Shown here in pieces: positions 27,481 to 40,496 of a stretch of DNA of 64,000 nucleotides. Source of the DNA: Pseudomonadota bacterium (lineage in GTDB: Bacteria > Pseudomonadota > Gammaproteobacteria > Burkholderiales > Sulfuriferulaceae); contig JAJYPN010000009.1 of assembly GCA_021795395.1 (NCBI GenBank), forward strand, positions 21,541 to 85,540. Reading direction: 5' to 3'. The notes below the pieces were generated by a model, which was given only the letters and a program-made list of their open reading frames with translations, searched no databases and was not told the DNA's origin. The translations under genes were made by a program, and so were the position numbers. Within the stretch, counting starts at the first letter, position 1. Every line of letters starts with the position of its first letter.

Positions 27481-28446
27481 ATGATCGATATGATAACTCC
27501 GCCGGTCAAACCGGCAAGACCGATGCAAAATGCCGACTTGCGGCCAACTTTATTGTTTGTGGACGACGAAGAGCGCATATTGCGCTCGCTGCGCATGCTG
27601 TTCGCGGCCAATTTTCGTGTGCTGGTGACGACCGACGGCCATGAGGCGCTGGAAATTCTCAAACGCGAGAAAGTGCATGCGCTGATCAGCGATCAGCGCA
27701 TGCCCCTGATGTCCGGAGTGGATTTATTGCGCCAGGCGCGCGACATCGCGCCGGATACCATGCGTTTGTTGCTGACCGGTTATTCCGATATCGAAGCCAT
27801 TATCGGTTCCATCAATGACGGCGAAGTCTTTCGCTATATCAACAAACCGTGGAATGCGGACGAAATCCGCGCCATCGTCGGCGAAGCGGCAAACATCGCC
27901 ATGAGTCTGGGGCAGATGCTGGCCAAACCGCTCGAACAATCGGCGAAAGAGATTCGCGGCATATTGCTGGTAGACGATTCCGCAGAGATTGCGAACAACT
28001 TGAGGGAATATATCGATGACAGTTTCCCCGGCGCTTTCCATCTGGAATGGGCGAATACACTGAATGATGCCATGGCTTTTCTGGAAACGCGCAAACTGTC
28101 GGTGATCATTTCCGATATCAACGTCGGCAGGGACGACATGACGCCTTTCATCAAGACCTTGAAACATTTTCATCCGCATATCGTCACAATAGTGTTGACG
28201 AATTTTCGCGATACTTCCTTGCTTGTGGAACTGATCAATCAGGGCCAGATTCATCGTTTTCTGCCCAAACCCATGCGCAAGAGCATGGTATTGCGAGGCA
28301 TACAATCCGGTATGGTGCTGGCCGACGAGATACGGCTGCGTCCAGCGGCGAAACAGCGGCATAAGGTGGAAACGCCAAAAAATATTCCGGATGCAGGAAT
28401 AATCAGCCGAATACGCGGCTTGTTTCGAAGCGCTTCCAAATCCTGA
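27481..28446 (+). CDS. Response regulator with two receiver domains
   Basis: A 321-residue protein with two receivers and no DNA-binding or enzymatic domain. Receiver 1 has the acidic pocket FVDDEE, phosphoacceptor D71 in LISDQRMP and the lysine in YINKPW (K122), resembling the receivers of RpfG-type regulators. Receiver 2 starts at about 160 with ILLVDDSAEI, aspartate D212 in ISDINVGRDDM, and KPM as the lysine site. ATG 27481 was preferred (AGGGGG is 4 bases away; the adjoining ATG 27478 is too close). Output may be by protein binding or as a phosphate relay. It is paired with the CBS kinase and convergent with metG. Confidence 0.88.
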   Translation: MIDMITPPVKPARPMQNADLRPTLLFVDDEERILRSLRMLFAANFRVLVTTDGHEALEILKREKVHALISDQRMPLMSGVDLLRQARDIAPDTMRLLLTGYSDIEAIIGSINDGEVFRYINKPWNADEIRAIVGEAANIAMSLGQMLAKPLEQSAKEIRGILLVDDSAEIANNLREYIDDSFPGAFHLEWANTLNDAMAFLETRKLSVIISDINVGRDDMTPFIKTLKHFHPHIVTIVLTNFRDTSLLVELINQGQIHRFLPKPMRKSMVLRGIQSGMVLADEIRLRPAAKQRHKVETPKNIPDAGIISRIRGLFRSASKS

Positions 28447-28452
28447 GACGCC

Positions 28453-30486
28453 TTATTTCACCCGCATGCCCGGCATTGCGCCATCGTCCGGGCTCAACAG
28501 GAACAAACCCGGCGTTTCTCCCGATGCCGCCAGCACCATGCCTGCCGACACGCCGAATTTCATTTTGCGCGGTGCGAGATTGGCGACCATCACCGTCATC
28601 CGCCCGATCAATTGCGCCGGATCGTACGCCGATTTGATCCCGGCGAATACGTTGCGCGGTTGGGCTTCGCCGATATCCAGCGTTAGCCGTATCAGTTTGT
28701 CGGCGCCTTCGACATGTTCGGCGTTGACGATGCGGGCGACGCGCAGGTCGATTTTGGCAAAATCGTCCACGCCGACGGTGTCGTGTACCGGCGCGTTTTG
28801 CGTTGCGGGTTGAGCAGGCGTTGCGACTGCGGCTTCTGGTGCGATTTTTGCGATATTGGCGGCGATCACGGTATCGATTTGCTGCTGTTCCACCCGTGTC
28901 ATCAGATGCCGGTAAGGATTGATGGCATGATCGGTCAATAGCGTCGCCGCATCGGCCCAGGACAAGGGCGGGATATCGAGGAACTGCTCGACATCCGCTG
29001 CAAGCTTGGGCAATACCGGTTTGAGATAGACGGTCAGCAGACGGAACAGATTCAGACTGACGCTGCAAACCTCGTGCAGCAAGGCCTCCTGGCCGGGCTG
29101 TTTGGCCAGTTCCCACGGTTTGTGATCATTGACGTACTGGTTCGCCGTGTCGGTCAGGTGCATGACCTCGCGCAGGGCGCGCCCGTAATCGAGGTTTTCG
29201 TAGCATTCGGCAATCGAGTCGGCGGCCTTTTGTACGCTGTCGAGCAAGGGCGACTTCGAAGCCGGCGCAGCGAGTTTGCCATCGAACCGCTTGCTGATGA
29301 ACCCTGCGGTGCGGCTGGCAATATTGATGTATTTACCGATCAGGTCGCTGTTTACCCGGGCGATGAAGTCGTCGAAGCTCAGGTCGATGTCTTCCATGCT
29401 GCCATTGAGTTTGCTGGCGAAATAATAGCGCAGCCATTCCGGGTTCAGCCCGCTGGCTAGGTAACTCTCGGCGGTGATGAAGGTGCCGCGCGATTTCGAC
29501 ATTTTCGCCCCGTTCACGGTCAGGAAGCCGTGCGCATAAATGCCGTTCGGCTTGCGATAATCGGCGGCTTCGAGCATCGCCGGCCAGAACAGCGCATGAA
29601 AATAAAGAATGTCCTTGCCGATGAAATGGTACAGTTCGGTATCGCTGCCGGATCGCCACCAGGCGTCGTAATCCAGCTGGATGCGGTCGGCCAGATTGCG
29701 GAAACTGCCCATATAACCGATAGGCGCGTCGAGCCAGACGTAGAAATATTTATTCGGGGCGTCGGGAATTTCGAAGCCGAAGTACGGCGCGTCGCGCGAG
29801 ATGTCCCAGTTTTGCAGCCCTGCCGAAAACCATTCGTCGAGTTTGTTGGCCGCTTCGCGCTGCAGCGTGTCCGAGCGCGTCCAGTTGCGCAGGAACGCTT
29901 CGCAGTCGCTCAGTTTGAAGAAATAATGTTCCGACTCCCTATGCACCGGCTTTGTTCCGGACATGGCGGAGACCGGATTGATCAAATCGGTGGGGGAGTA
30001 GGTGGCACCACATACTTCGCAGCTGTCGCCGTACTGATCCAGCGCGCCGCATTTGGGACACTGGCCCTTGATGAAACGGTCGGGCAGGAACATTTCCTTC
30101 GCGGTGTCGTAATACTGGGCGATGGTTTTGCGTTCTATGAAGCCGGCATCGCGCAGTTTCAAATACACTTCATCGACTATTTCACGATTTTCATGAGCAT
30201 GGGTGGAATGATAATTGTCGTAGGCGACATGAAACCCGGTGAAGTCGCGCAGATGCTCGTCATGCACACGAGCGATCAGCGCTTCCGGCGTGATGCCTTC
30301 GCTTTCCGCGCGCAGCATGATGGGTGTGCCGTGCGTGTCGTCGGCGCAGATATAATAGCATTCGTGGCCGCACATTTTCTGGAAGCGCACCCAGATGTCG
30401 GTCTGGATATGTTCGAGCAGATGGCCGAGATGGATGGCGCCGTTGGCGTAGGGGAGTGCGGAGGTAATGAGGATTTTACGGGTCAT
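28453..30486 (-). CDS. metG: Methionyl-tRNA synthetase
   Basis: A class I aminoacyl-tRNA synthetase of 677 residues. The HIGH-type motif is [11 protein letters not shown], the KMSKS motif is [11 protein letters not shown], and the zinc knuckle is [21 protein letters not shown]. The C-terminal tRNA-binding domain ([20 protein letters not shown]) that dimerises the enzyme is present, as in Escherichia coli. It stops 6 bases from the convergent response regulator. The DUF202 gene and acnA lie upstream on the same strand. Confidence 0.97.
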   Translation of the reverse strand: MTRKILITSALPYANGAIHLGHLLEHIQTDIWVRFQKMCGHECYYICADDTHGTPIMLRAESEGITPEALIARVHDEHLRDFTGFHVAYDNYHSTHAHENREIVDEVYLKLRDAGFIERKTIAQYYDTAKEMFLPDRFIKGQCPKCGALDQYGDSCEVCGATYSPTDLINPVSAMSGTKPVHRESEHYFFKLSDCEAFLRNWTRSDTLQREAANKLDEWFSAGLQNWDISRDAPYFGFEIPDAPNKYFYVWLDAPIGYMGSFRNLADRIQLDYDAWWRSGSDTELYHFIGKDILYFHALFWPAMLEAADYRKPNGIYAHGFLTVNGAKMSKSRGTFITAESYLASGLNPEWLRYYFASKLNGSMEDIDLSFDDFIARVNSDLIGKYINIASRTAGFISKRFDGKLAAPASKSPLLDSVQKAADSIAECYENLDYGRALREVMHLTDTANQYVNDHKPWELAKQPGQEALLHEVCSVSLNLFRLLTVYLKPVLPKLAADVEQFLDIPPLSWADAATLLTDHAINPYRHLMTRVEQQQIDTVIAANIAKIAPEAAVATPAQPATQNAPVHDTVGVDDFAKIDLRVARIVNAEHVEGADKLIRLTLDIGEAQPRNVFAGIKSAYDPAQLIGRMTVMVANLAPRKMKFGVSAGMVLAASGETPGLFLLSPDDGAMPGMRVK

Positions 30487-30501
30487 TGGTAATGAGTGCG
30501 T

Positions 30502-30873
30502 TTATTTGAGATCGATGATGAGATAGGCGGCCATGGCCACGCCGAGAAATGCCAGGGCAAGCGTGGTATAGATCGAAAGATTGGTCCAGTAACCGGTAGG
30601 AATTTCCTTGGGCTCGAACGTGGCAAAGACTTTTTTATACTGTACGACCGCCAGGATCGCCATGGCCGCGCCGAGTAAAATAAAACCCAGGCCAAGCCAG
30701 AACGAAGGGCCCTGTTTCATGTCGCCGTGCGATTTCTGCGCCAGCATGTGCAGAAAAATACCGAAGCGTTCGACGACGAAGCCGAACGCCATCAGCGTCA
30801 GGCTGGTACGGCTCCAGGCCAGTAACGTACGCTCGGCTGCAAAAAACGCGCGCGGGTCCCTGGCGTCAGGCAT
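30502..30873 (-). CDS. DUF202 (YidH-like) inner-membrane protein
   Basis: A 123-residue protein with the DUF202 signature [21 protein letters not shown] at the start of the first helix and three predicted membrane helices (about 20-42, 57-78, 97-120). The function of the family is unknown. It overlaps the end of acnA by 8 bases and is followed 15 bases later by metG, so it is probably translated from the acnA transcript. Its link to aconitase is not explained by known biology. Confidence 0.85.
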   Translation of the reverse strand: MPDARDPRAFFAAERTLLAWSRTSLTLMAFGFVVERFGIFLHMLAQKSHGDMKQGPSFWLGLGFILLGAAMAILAVVQYKKVFATFEPKEIPTGYWTNLSIYTTLALAFLGVAMAAYLIIDLK

Positions 30874-33553
30874 GAGAGCTTTCCGTCAATTGCGCGAGCA
30901 CATAAGGCAGTATGCCGCCCTGCCGGTAATAATCGACTTCCATGGGTGTGTCGATGCGTAGCCGGACGGCAATCGTTTCGCTGGTTCCGTTCTGCCGACG
31001 GATGACCAGTTGCACATCCTGCTGCGGCGTAATGCCGTTTTCCAGTCCCAGCAGGTCGAAGCTTTCGCTGCCGTCGAGCTGTAAGGTATCCGTGCCGACG
31101 CCGTCCTTGAACTGGCAGGCCAGCACGCCCATGCCGATCAGATTGGCGCGGTGGATGCGCTCGAAGCTTTTGGCGATCACCGCCTTGACGCCCAGCAGGC
31201 GCGTGCCTTTGGCCGCCCAGTCGCGCGACGAACCGGTGCCGTATTCCTCTCCGGCGAAAATCATCAGTGGGGTGTTTTCAGCCTGATAGCGCATGGCGGC
31301 GTCGTAGATCGGCATTGGCTCGCCGCCGGGCTGATGTCGCGTCACGCCGCCTTCGCTGCCGGGCAGCATGCGGTTCTTGATTCGGACATTGGCAAACGTG
31401 CCGCGCATCATGATTTCATGGTTGCCGCGGCGCGCTCCGTAACTGTTGAAATCGGCTTTGGCGACGCCGTGCTCCAGCAGAAATTTGCCGGCCGGCGTAT
31501 CAGACTTGATCGATCCGGCGGGGCTGATGTGATCGGTGGTGACCGAATCACCGAATACGGCGAGCGCCCGAGCGCCATGAATCACGCCGCTGTCGCCGGG
31601 GGTGCCGTCGAAAAACGGCGGCTGCTGGATATAGGTCGAATCGCGGTCCCAGTCGTAGACGCTGCCTGAAGGTGCGTGCACATCGGCCCACAGCGGATAG
31701 GCCTTGTTAAAATTACTGTATAGCGCGCGGTATACCTGCGGTTGAGTCGCCGTATTCATGACAGCGGTAATTTCCTCGAGGCTCGGCCAGATATCTTTCA
31801 GATAGACTTTTCGGCCGTCTTTGCCGGTACCGAGCGCCTCGCTGTGCAGATCGAGATTCATCGTGCCGGCCAGCGCATACGCCACGACCAGCGGCGGGCT
31901 CATGAGGAAGTTGGCTTTGACGTTCTGATGGACGCGGGCTTCGAAATTACGGTTGCCGGACAGGACTGATGCGGCGATCAAATCGTGTTCAACGATAGCC
32001 GATTCGATTGTGGCAGGTAACGGGCCGGAATTGCCGATACAGGTGGTGCAGCCGTAACCGACCAGCGCAAAACCGAGTTCCGCAAGCGCGTCCAACAAGT
32101 TGGCGGTTTTGAGGTATTCGGTGACGACGCGTGAACCCGGTCCCAGCGAGGTCTTGACATGAGCGGGTACGGCGAGGCCGAGCGCCACGGCTTTTTTGGC
32201 CAGCAGGCCGGCTGCCAGCATGACGCTGGGGTTGGAAGTGTTGGTGCAGGACGTGATCGCTGCAATCACTACGTCGCCGTGGCCCAGAGTGCCGTCGCCG
32301 CAGTTAACCCTTTCGCGGAGCGCGTCAGGCGTTTTACCGTAGCCACCTGCGCCGACGGGTTGCACAAACAAGTCGGCGAAGCGGGTCTTGACCCCGTTCA
32401 GGTCGATGCGGTCCTGCGGACGCCGCGGTCCGGCAACGGAAGGCACGATGCTGCCCAGATCGAGTTCCAGTACTTCGGAGTAATCGCAGTCGCCGGCCTC
32501 GGGTATGCCGAACAGACCCTGCGCCTTGAAATAATTGCGGATGCGGGCGATTTGCTCGGTGCTGCGGCCCGTCGCGGCGTAATAGTCGCAAGCGACTTCG
32601 TCGATGGGGAAAAATCCCATCGTCGCACCGTATTCGGGCGCCATATTGGCGATGGTGGCGCGATCGGGCAATGACAAGGCTACAGCGCCGACGCCGAAAA
32701 ATTCGACGAATTTGCCGACTACCTTGGCGCGTCTGAGCATTTCGGTGATAGTCAGGACTACGTCGGTGGCGGTGACGCCTGTACGGATCCTGCCGGTGAG
32801 GTTGACGCCGACTACATCGGGCGTGAGGAAATAGACCGGCTGGCCGAGCATGGCGGCTTCGGCCTCGATGCCGCCGACGCCCCAGGCGACGATGCCGAGG
32901 CCGTTGATCATGGTGGTGTGAGAATCAGTGCCGACCAGCGTATCGGGATAATAGACGCCATTTTTAGCCATCACGCCCTGCGCCAGATATTCCAGATTCA
33001 CCTGATGGACGATGCCTATGCCCGGAGGTATGACCTTGAATGTGTCGAATGCCTGCATGCCCCATTTTAAGAACTGGTAGCGTTCACGATTGCGGCGGAA
33101 TTCCAGTTCCATGTTCTGCTGCAGCGCATCGGGGCGATTGTAGACGTCAACCTGGACCGAATGGTCGACGACCATATCTACCGGAACCAGCGGTTCGATG
33201 AGTTCGGGTTTTTTACCGGCTTTCGTCGCAGCCGTGCGCATGGCGGCTAGGTCGGCGAGCAAGGGCACGCCGGTGAAGTCCTGCAGCAGGACGCGGGCGA
33301 CGATGAAAGGTATTTCTGCGGTGCGACGGCCGTCAGGTTGCCAGCTTGCGAGATCGCGGACGTGCTGTTCGGTGATTTTTCTCCCGTCGCAATTGCGCAA
33401 TACCGATTCGAGCACGATACGCAGCGAGACCGGCAGCCGCGAGATGTTGCCCAGACCTGCGGATTCGAGCGCCACAAGGGAATACATCTGACCGGACGTG
33501 TCATCGCCTGCATCGAATTTGACGAGCGAATTATATAAATTATGTGGATTCAT
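30866..33553 (-). CDS. acnA: Aconitate hydratase A
   Basis: Interconverts citrate and isocitrate in the TCA cycle; 895 residues, of the AcnA/IRP type. The 4Fe-4S ligand cysteines are in [11 protein letters not shown] and [14 protein letters not shown]. Substrate-site motifs are present ([71 protein letters not shown] in part). Length and motif order are normal. The last 8 bases overlap the DUF202 gene. AcnA enzymes of this type can also bind mRNA when iron is scarce; whether this one does is unknown. Confidence 0.96.
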   Translation of the reverse strand: MNPHNLYNSLVKFDAGDDTSGQMYSLVALESAGLGNISRLPVSLRIVLESVLRNCDGRKITEQHVRDLASWQPDGRRTAEIPFIVARVLLQDFTGVPLLADLAAMRTAATKAGKKPELIEPLVPVDMVVDHSVQVDVYNRPDALQQNMELEFRRNRERYQFLKWGMQAFDTFKVIPPGIGIVHQVNLEYLAQGVMAKNGVYYPDTLVGTDSHTTMINGLGIVAWGVGGIEAEAAMLGQPVYFLTPDVVGVNLTGRIRTGVTATDVVLTITEMLRRAKVVGKFVEFFGVGAVALSLPDRATIANMAPEYGATMGFFPIDEVACDYYAATGRSTEQIARIRNYFKAQGLFGIPEAGDCDYSEVLELDLGSIVPSVAGPRRPQDRIDLNGVKTRFADLFVQPVGAGGYGKTPDALRERVNCGDGTLGHGDVVIAAITSCTNTSNPSVMLAAGLLAKKAVALGLAVPAHVKTSLGPGSRVVTEYLKTANLLDALAELGFALVGYGCTTCIGNSGPLPATIESAIVEHDLIAASVLSGNRNFEARVHQNVKANFLMSPPLVVAYALAGTMNLDLHSEALGTGKDGRKVYLKDIWPSLEEITAVMNTATQPQVYRALYSNFNKAYPLWADVHAPSGSVYDWDRDSTYIQQPPFFDGTPGDSGVIHGARALAVFGDSVTTDHISPAGSIKSDTPAGKFLLEHGVAKADFNSYGARRGNHEIMMRGTFANVRIKNRMLPGSEGGVTRHQPGGEPMPIYDAAMRYQAENTPLMIFAGEEYGTGSSRDWAAKGTRLLGVKAVIAKSFERIHRANLIGMGVLACQFKDGVGTDTLQLDGSESFDLLGLENGITPQQDVQLVIRRQNGTSETIAVRLRIDTPMEVDYYRQGGILPYVLAQLTESSHA

Positions 33554-33616
33554 GGAACGGCGATTGATATGAAATAAACGTTTTCCAATTTTACCGCACT
33601 TTTTGACCGGGTTAGG

Positions 33617-33644
33617 AAATTAGCCGGTAATTTCATTGTTTCAA
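33617..33644 (-). promoter_or_regulatory. Possible acnA promoter
   Basis: On the minus strand TTGAAA, a 16-base spacer and TAATTT, about 65 bases before the acnA start. A plain sequence match; low certainty. Confidence 0.35.
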
Positions 33645-33661
33645 GGGTCGATTCGCGGTAT

Positions 33662-36056
<2,395 letters not shown>

Positions 36057-36064
36057 AATCGTGG

Positions 36065-36499
36065 TTATTTTAACCCGCTGCGATGCGGGCACGGAATTTT
36101 GGTGCAATTGACGTATAAATGCAATGAGTGATCCTGTATCGTGAAGCCGCGATCCGCTGCGATATTTTTTTGGCGGCGTTCGATTTCCTCATCGAAAAAT
36201 TCCTCGACATGCCCGCATTGTATACATACCAGATGGTCGTGATGATTGCCGATATTGAGTTCATAAACGGCCTTGTCGCTGTCGAAATGATGGCGTATGA
36301 GCAGTCCGGCCTGTTCGAACTGCGTCAATACCCGGTAAACGGTGGCCAGTCCGATATCGATTTGTTCCGTCATCAGCATGCGATACACATCTTCCGCCGT
36401 TAAGTGCCTTTTCTCGCAGGTTTCGAAAAGCTCCAGGATTTTAAGGCGAGGCAAAGTCGCTTTCAGACCTATATTTTTCAAATCGGAAGGTGCACTCAT
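36065..36499 (-). CDS. fur: Ferric uptake regulator
   Basis: A Fe(II)-dependent repressor of 144 residues. The winged helix-turn-helix is [31 protein letters not shown] in part, with [16 protein letters not shown] as recognition helix. The dimerisation domain has the metal sites [22 protein letters not shown] (C-x-x-C structural zinc) and the late NCTKIPC. The gene is divergent from bamE, the classic betaproteobacterial and gammaproteobacterial neighbour (omlA-fur). A good promoter lies in the shared region. It ends 8 bases before the YffB-like gene. Confidence 0.97.
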   Translation of the reverse strand: MSAPSDLKNIGLKATLPRLKILELFETCEKRHLTAEDVYRMLMTEQIDIGLATVYRVLTQFEQAGLLIRHHFDSDKAVYELNIGNHHDHLVCIQCGHVEEFFDEEIERRQKNIAADRGFTIQDHSLHLYVNCTKIPCPHRSGLK

Positions 36500-36532
36500 G
36501 GGCGGACGTATTTCTCGTAAATGATTTAAGCT

Positions 36533-36560
36533 ATCATAGAGTCTTTATTTGACTTTGCAA
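36533..36560 (-). promoter_or_regulatory. Putative sigma-70 promoter of fur
   Basis: On the minus strand TTGCAA, a 16-base spacer and TATGAT, about 34 bases before the fur start codon and inside the fur-bamE divergent region. Confidence 0.55.
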
Positions 36561-36569
36561 ATACTCGTT

Positions 36570-37082
36570 ATGCGTGTGCTTCTTATTTTGGTGTGGTCAA
36601 TCGCGATTTTATCCGGTTTGACTGGTTGCAGTAGCTGGCCGGGCTTTTCGAATCTGGCTAAATATAATTTTTTGTCCCCGTACAAACTCGATATTCAGCA
36701 GGGTAACGATGTTACCGAAAGCAAGGTGGATCAACTCAAACCCGGCATGACGCGAGCGCAAGTGCAATTTATCATGGGTACATCGGTGTTGCAGGATATC
36801 TTTCATGCCAATCGTTGGGATTATGTTTATACGATGCGGCATGACGGACGTTTGATAGCCAGCCGCAGGGTATCCGTTTTTTTTGTTGACGATAAACTCG
36901 ATCATATCGTCAGCCACGGTATGGGCAATAACGTGGCGGCAACTCCGGCAACTCCGGCAACTCCGGCAACTCCGGCAACTCCGGCAACTCCGGCAACTCC
37001 GGCAACTCCGGCAACTCCGGCAACTCCGGCAACTCCGGCAACTCCGGCAACTCCGGCAACTCCGGTTCCGGGCAAGAGCTAA
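36570..37082 (+). CDS. bamE: Outer membrane protein assembly factor BamE with repetitive C-terminal tail
   Basis: A lipoprotein of the BAM complex that inserts beta-barrel proteins into the outer membrane; 170 residues. The signal peptide ends in LSGLTGC (lipobox). The BamE core has SPYKLDIQQGNDVTESKV, then LKPGMTRAQVQFIMGTS, and NRWDYVYTMRHDG, which are the family motifs. After the core (about residue 122) come 14 ATP tripeptides and VPGKS, encoded by a 9-base tandem repeat. Normal BamE ends near the core, so the tail is an extra. ATG 36570 is preferred over an in-frame GTG/ATG further upstream since it starts a proper signal peptide. Confidence 0.93.
   Translation: MRVLLILVWSIAILSGLTGCSSWPGFSNLAKYNFLSPYKLDIQQGNDVTESKVDQLKPGMTRAQVQFIMGTSVLQDIFHANRWDYVYTMRHDGRLIASRRVSVFFVDDKLDHIVSHGMGNNVAATPATPATPATPATPATPATPATPATPATPATPATPATPATPVPGKS
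36938..37063 (+). repeat. 14 x 9-base tandem repeat in bamE
   Basis: Fourteen consecutive perfect copies of GGCAACTCC, each adding the residues A-T-P in rotation. Because the unit is a multiple of three, copy-number change would alter tail length without breaking the frame. Confidence 0.97.
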
Positions 37083-37107
37083 CGGTTCGGCGACAGGGGT
37101 GTGGTAA

Positions 37108-37971
<864 letters not shown>

Positions 37972-38127
37972 TCGATCAGCAGCGCCGGATCGCATGAGAT
38001 GGTTCGCATAATCGGTGAACATTTTCGTCATACTTGCGTCATAGTTTATGTAATCGTCATGGCTTGATTGAATTATATCCTTGCACGATGTAACGAGTGC
38101 AGTTCCCGGATCGACAGGAGTATGCAA

Positions 38128-38409
38128 ATGAACAATTCCGTTTTTATCATTTTCGCACTCAGCCTGCTTTTCTTTCCAAGTGCCTATGCAGACGGTCCTT
38201 ACCATGCTCCGGACATGGGCAACATGTCAATTGGAATTCCCGAGTCGCCGAACCCATTGCCTCATCAGGATACGCAGAAAGCAATTATGCAATCCAATTC
38301 GCATAGTGACGCAACGATTATGCAAAATCAGGCTCGACAACCCATGGGGCGACGTCTGGAAGGCAGCGGCATGCAAAACGGCATGAACAGCAGTATGGGC
38401 GTACGATAA
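38128..38409 (+). CDS. Small secreted Met- and Gln-rich hypothetical protein
   Basis: A 93-residue protein I do not recognise. A clear Sec signal peptide (MNNSVFIIFALSLLFFPSAYA, cut before DGP, residue 22) leads to a short mature chain rich in Met, Gln, Asn and His (PDMGNMSIG, HQDTQKAIMQSNSHSD, GMQNGMNSSMG). ATG 38128 was chosen because AGGAG is 7 bases away; the ATG at 38122 is too close to it. The Met/His content could suit periplasmic metal binding, but that is speculation. Confidence 0.6.
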   Translation: MNNSVFIIFALSLLFFPSAYADGPYHAPDMGNMSIGIPESPNPLPHQDTQKAIMQSNSHSDATIMQNQARQPMGRRLEGSGMQNGMNSSMGVR

Positions 38410-38453
38410 AGTGCTGATCGCATAATTCTTGTCTGTAACGCTTGAGTTCACCA

Positions 38454-39041
38454 TCAGGAGTTGGGGTGCTCGACTTTTCTGCACCAGGCATTGAATCGTT
38501 TGGTTTCCCAGGAGCCTGGCTTCGGTTCGTCGCTATACCATTCCATATAATGATCATCCACTCTTTGTGCGAGTTCTTCGACAGCGGGAACCATGCCATC
38601 CTCGAAGGGGGTGAAAAAGACCCCAGGATAAATGCCGTTTTGTCTTAATTGAGGCAGCAATATTTCCATAAATTCGCCCAGTTCGATAAATCGCGGCACA
38701 TAACCCGCCAAGCCCTTGCGTGTGTATTCGTCGTATTGCGCATCGTAGTCGTAATGCTGCGGATCCTCGCCGAGCTCGTTGATCTGATTCGTATCCGGCC
38801 ACAAATAACTTTTTGCGTATTGCGCGGCTGGCCATAAAAGAAATACGGATCTGCCATCCTGGACCCGCGTCATCGCCCAATGATCGCGCATGCAAAGACC
38901 GCAAACCTGCTCTTGCCTGGTGATTTCCTTGATAAAGTGTTCGTATCGCTGGGCGGCGGTTAATTTCATTACTGCCGCCAATTGCTCGGGACCGACATCA
39001 TGGTAACGAGGATATTGCTGAAGAACGAATTTAAAATCCAT
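38454..39041 (-). CDS. DUF2750-containing hypothetical protein
   Basis: A 195-residue soluble protein. The segment from about 28 to 80 (AAQRYEHFIKEITRQEQVCG, RDHWAMTRVQDGRSVFLLWP, AAQYAKSYL) follows the DUF2750 pattern, in which V-W-G-L and a W-A-L-x-x-D-G segment precede FP-x-W-P. Here W is replaced by C in VCGL. The remainder has acidic stretches (DPQHYDYDAQYDEYTRKG) and ends in HPNS. Function unknown. The secreted toxin-like gene lies about 160 bases upstream on the same strand, which leaves open that DUF2750 could be its immunity partner; there is no direct evidence. Confidence 0.65.
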   Translation of the reverse strand: MDFKFVLQQYPRYHDVGPEQLAAVMKLTAAQRYEHFIKEITRQEQVCGLCMRDHWAMTRVQDGRSVFLLWPAAQYAKSYLWPDTNQINELGEDPQHYDYDAQYDEYTRKGLAGYVPRFIELGEFMEILLPQLRQNGIYPGVFFTPFEDGMVPAVEELAQRVDDHYMEWYSDEPKPGSWETKRFNAWCRKVEHPNS

Positions 39042-39197
39042 GTTGATCTCCCGTTCGACGTGTTTGTAGCAGGGTGTTCTGACCGGATAGTTTTATCATG
39101 TTTATGTTGCAATCGCGTGAATTACGGTTGTACCAGCTGCTATGAACAGGCATCAATATTCTGTTCCGGGTTGGGCGGGTCATGTGATCCGAGTCAT

Positions 39198-39896
39198 TCA
39201 TCGTGATGCGTTCCGTACGGCGGATCGATGGCCTGCGTCCCAGTGCCGGGTGGAATTTCCGATGGCAGCCTCATAGGCAGGCGGAACGCGTTCTTTGTTC
39301 AGGATGCCGAATCGATCGCCGCCAAGATCCGGTTTATCCTTGTCTCTCATATAGTTGCCGTCGAGTTTGCCGGTATGCTGCAGCATGTGCAGGTCGTGGT
39401 TTTGCAGGTTGGCATAATTCAGGCCATACCCTTTCCCGTTTTCCCGGCCGCGCTGATGCGCCAGATCCTTACCGGGCGGATTGCGCATGGTATCCTTTGC
39501 TTTTATGCCCAGGCTACGGTTATGGTCGACCCGGGCGATTTCCTGGCGTATCCAGCCGCGATCGGCCTTGCCGAGATTCGGGTCGTTCGCCGAATCGCGC
39601 AAACGCGATTCCTTGTCGTAGATTCTGTCGTATTTGATCCCCGTATGATTGGTGCTGTAGCCGGGCCGGTTGGGGTCGAAGTTCGGGTCTTTTGCAAGAG
39701 CCGCCTGTTTGTTATAAAACCAGTTTCGTTGGGTATAGTCCGAATTTGCGCCGTTGCCGTTTTGATTCGGGTAGTGGCGGCTGTCATAGGGTTTGCTGCG
39801 GTAGCGGCTGTCGATGCTGCCGTAATTGTCGGCCAGGCTCTGTTGGGAGAGCAGTACTATGACAACAAACAGGAAGAGTCTGCGAAATCGATACAT
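39198..39896 (-). CDS. Secreted protein with polymorphic-toxin-like (type 8 style) domain
   Basis: A 232-residue protein. The start ATG 39896 has GGAG at 6 bases and begins a Sec signal peptide MYRFRRLFLFVVIVLLSQQSLA; an upstream in-frame ATG would put it 16 residues inside. The mature N-terminal half is Asn/Tyr/Arg-rich and repetitive (YDSRHYPNQNGNGANSDY; NWFYNKQAALAKDPNFDPN). The C-terminal part has PPGKDLAHQRGRENGKGYGL, then NYANLQNHDLHMLQHTGKLD, which resembles the histidine-rich pattern (AH-x-x-GRE...GY-x-Y-x-x-SNL-x2-RDLH) of a polymorphic toxin domain. No typical secretion-system trunk is attached. Nuclease activity is inference. Confidence 0.6.
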   Translation of the reverse strand: MYRFRRLFLFVVIVLLSQQSLADNYGSIDSRYRSKPYDSRHYPNQNGNGANSDYTQRNWFYNKQAALAKDPNFDPNRPGYSTNHTGIKYDRIYDKESRLRDSANDPNLGKADRGWIRQEIARVDHNRSLGIKAKDTMRNPPGKDLAHQRGRENGKGYGLNYANLQNHDLHMLQHTGKLDGNYMRDKDKPDLGGDRFGILNKERVPPAYEAAIGNSTRHWDAGHRSAVRNASR

Positions 39897-40196
39897 GTAA
39901 GCTCCGGGCGATGAACGAAAACAGATGCAATTATCACTTATCATTAATAAAAATTCAATTATAAATAATTAAATTACTTTATGTTGATGGCTATCTGCCG
40001 AATTTCATGTTTTTGGTGTATGCTTAAATTCAATAGAGTCAATAAAGGCACTATGAACAGGAAATCGACAGGCTTGTCGTTAGCGTGCGACAAGATGGGT
40101 GAAAACCGATATCATTTATCGCATTTACGCCACATGGCAACGATCGGGATCTCCGAATGAATTTCTTCATTCGTCTATTTTGCTGCAATAAGGAAT
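39897..40196. other. AT-rich intergenic region with a palindrome before the MNT-HEPN pair
   Basis: No gene seen. CGAATGA - 6 bases - TCATTCG (40154-40173), a perfect 7/7 inverted repeat, lies 23 bases before the MNT start codon, where an autoregulated toxin-antitoxin operon would have its operator. The first part is very AT-rich and probably holds promoters for the divergent genes. Confidence 0.5.
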
Positions 40197-40496
40197 ATGA
40201 GAATCACGGAACAACAGCGCAAATCGATGGTTGAAGCATCTACTGAAATATTTGGACGGAACGCGACCATCAAATTATTCGGTTCCCGTGTCGATGACTC
40301 ATTACGCGGTGGCGATATTGATTTGTTCATTGAAATTAATGGAGTCGATCCGCTTAAACGGAAAAAAGCAAGGCAGCTTATTTCAAGAATTGCGGCAAAA
40401 TTGGGATATGTGCTCCCTATCGATGTCGTGTGCAAAGACGACAATACTGTAATCGAAAGGATACACAAAGAAGGAATGAACGGTTTATCACTATGA
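40197..40496 (+). CDS. Minimal nucleotidyltransferase, antitoxin of an MNT-HEPN pair
   Basis: A 99-residue nucleotidyltransferase. The motif KLFGSRVDDSLRGGDIDLFI (GS-X9-DxD, residues 29-42) is the catalytic site; the common form has ten residues between GS and D. The rest is helical. In MntA-HepT systems this protein adds AMP groups to a tyrosine of the HEPN toxin and silences it. AAGGA precedes the start. The stop overlaps the HEPN gene by 4 bases (ATGA), the usual organisation. The order and motifs make the toxin-antitoxin call firm; the precise modification is family knowledge. Confidence 0.88.
   Translation: MRITEQQRKSMVEASTEIFGRNATIKLFGSRVDDSLRGGDIDLFIEINGVDPLKRKKARQLISRIAAKLGYVLPIDVVCKDDNTVIERIHKEGMNGLSL

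Noticed and set aside
36938..37063. CRISPR-like appearance of the short repeat array
   Set aside because: The units are contiguous with no spacers, nine bases long and translate in frame as the BamE tail.
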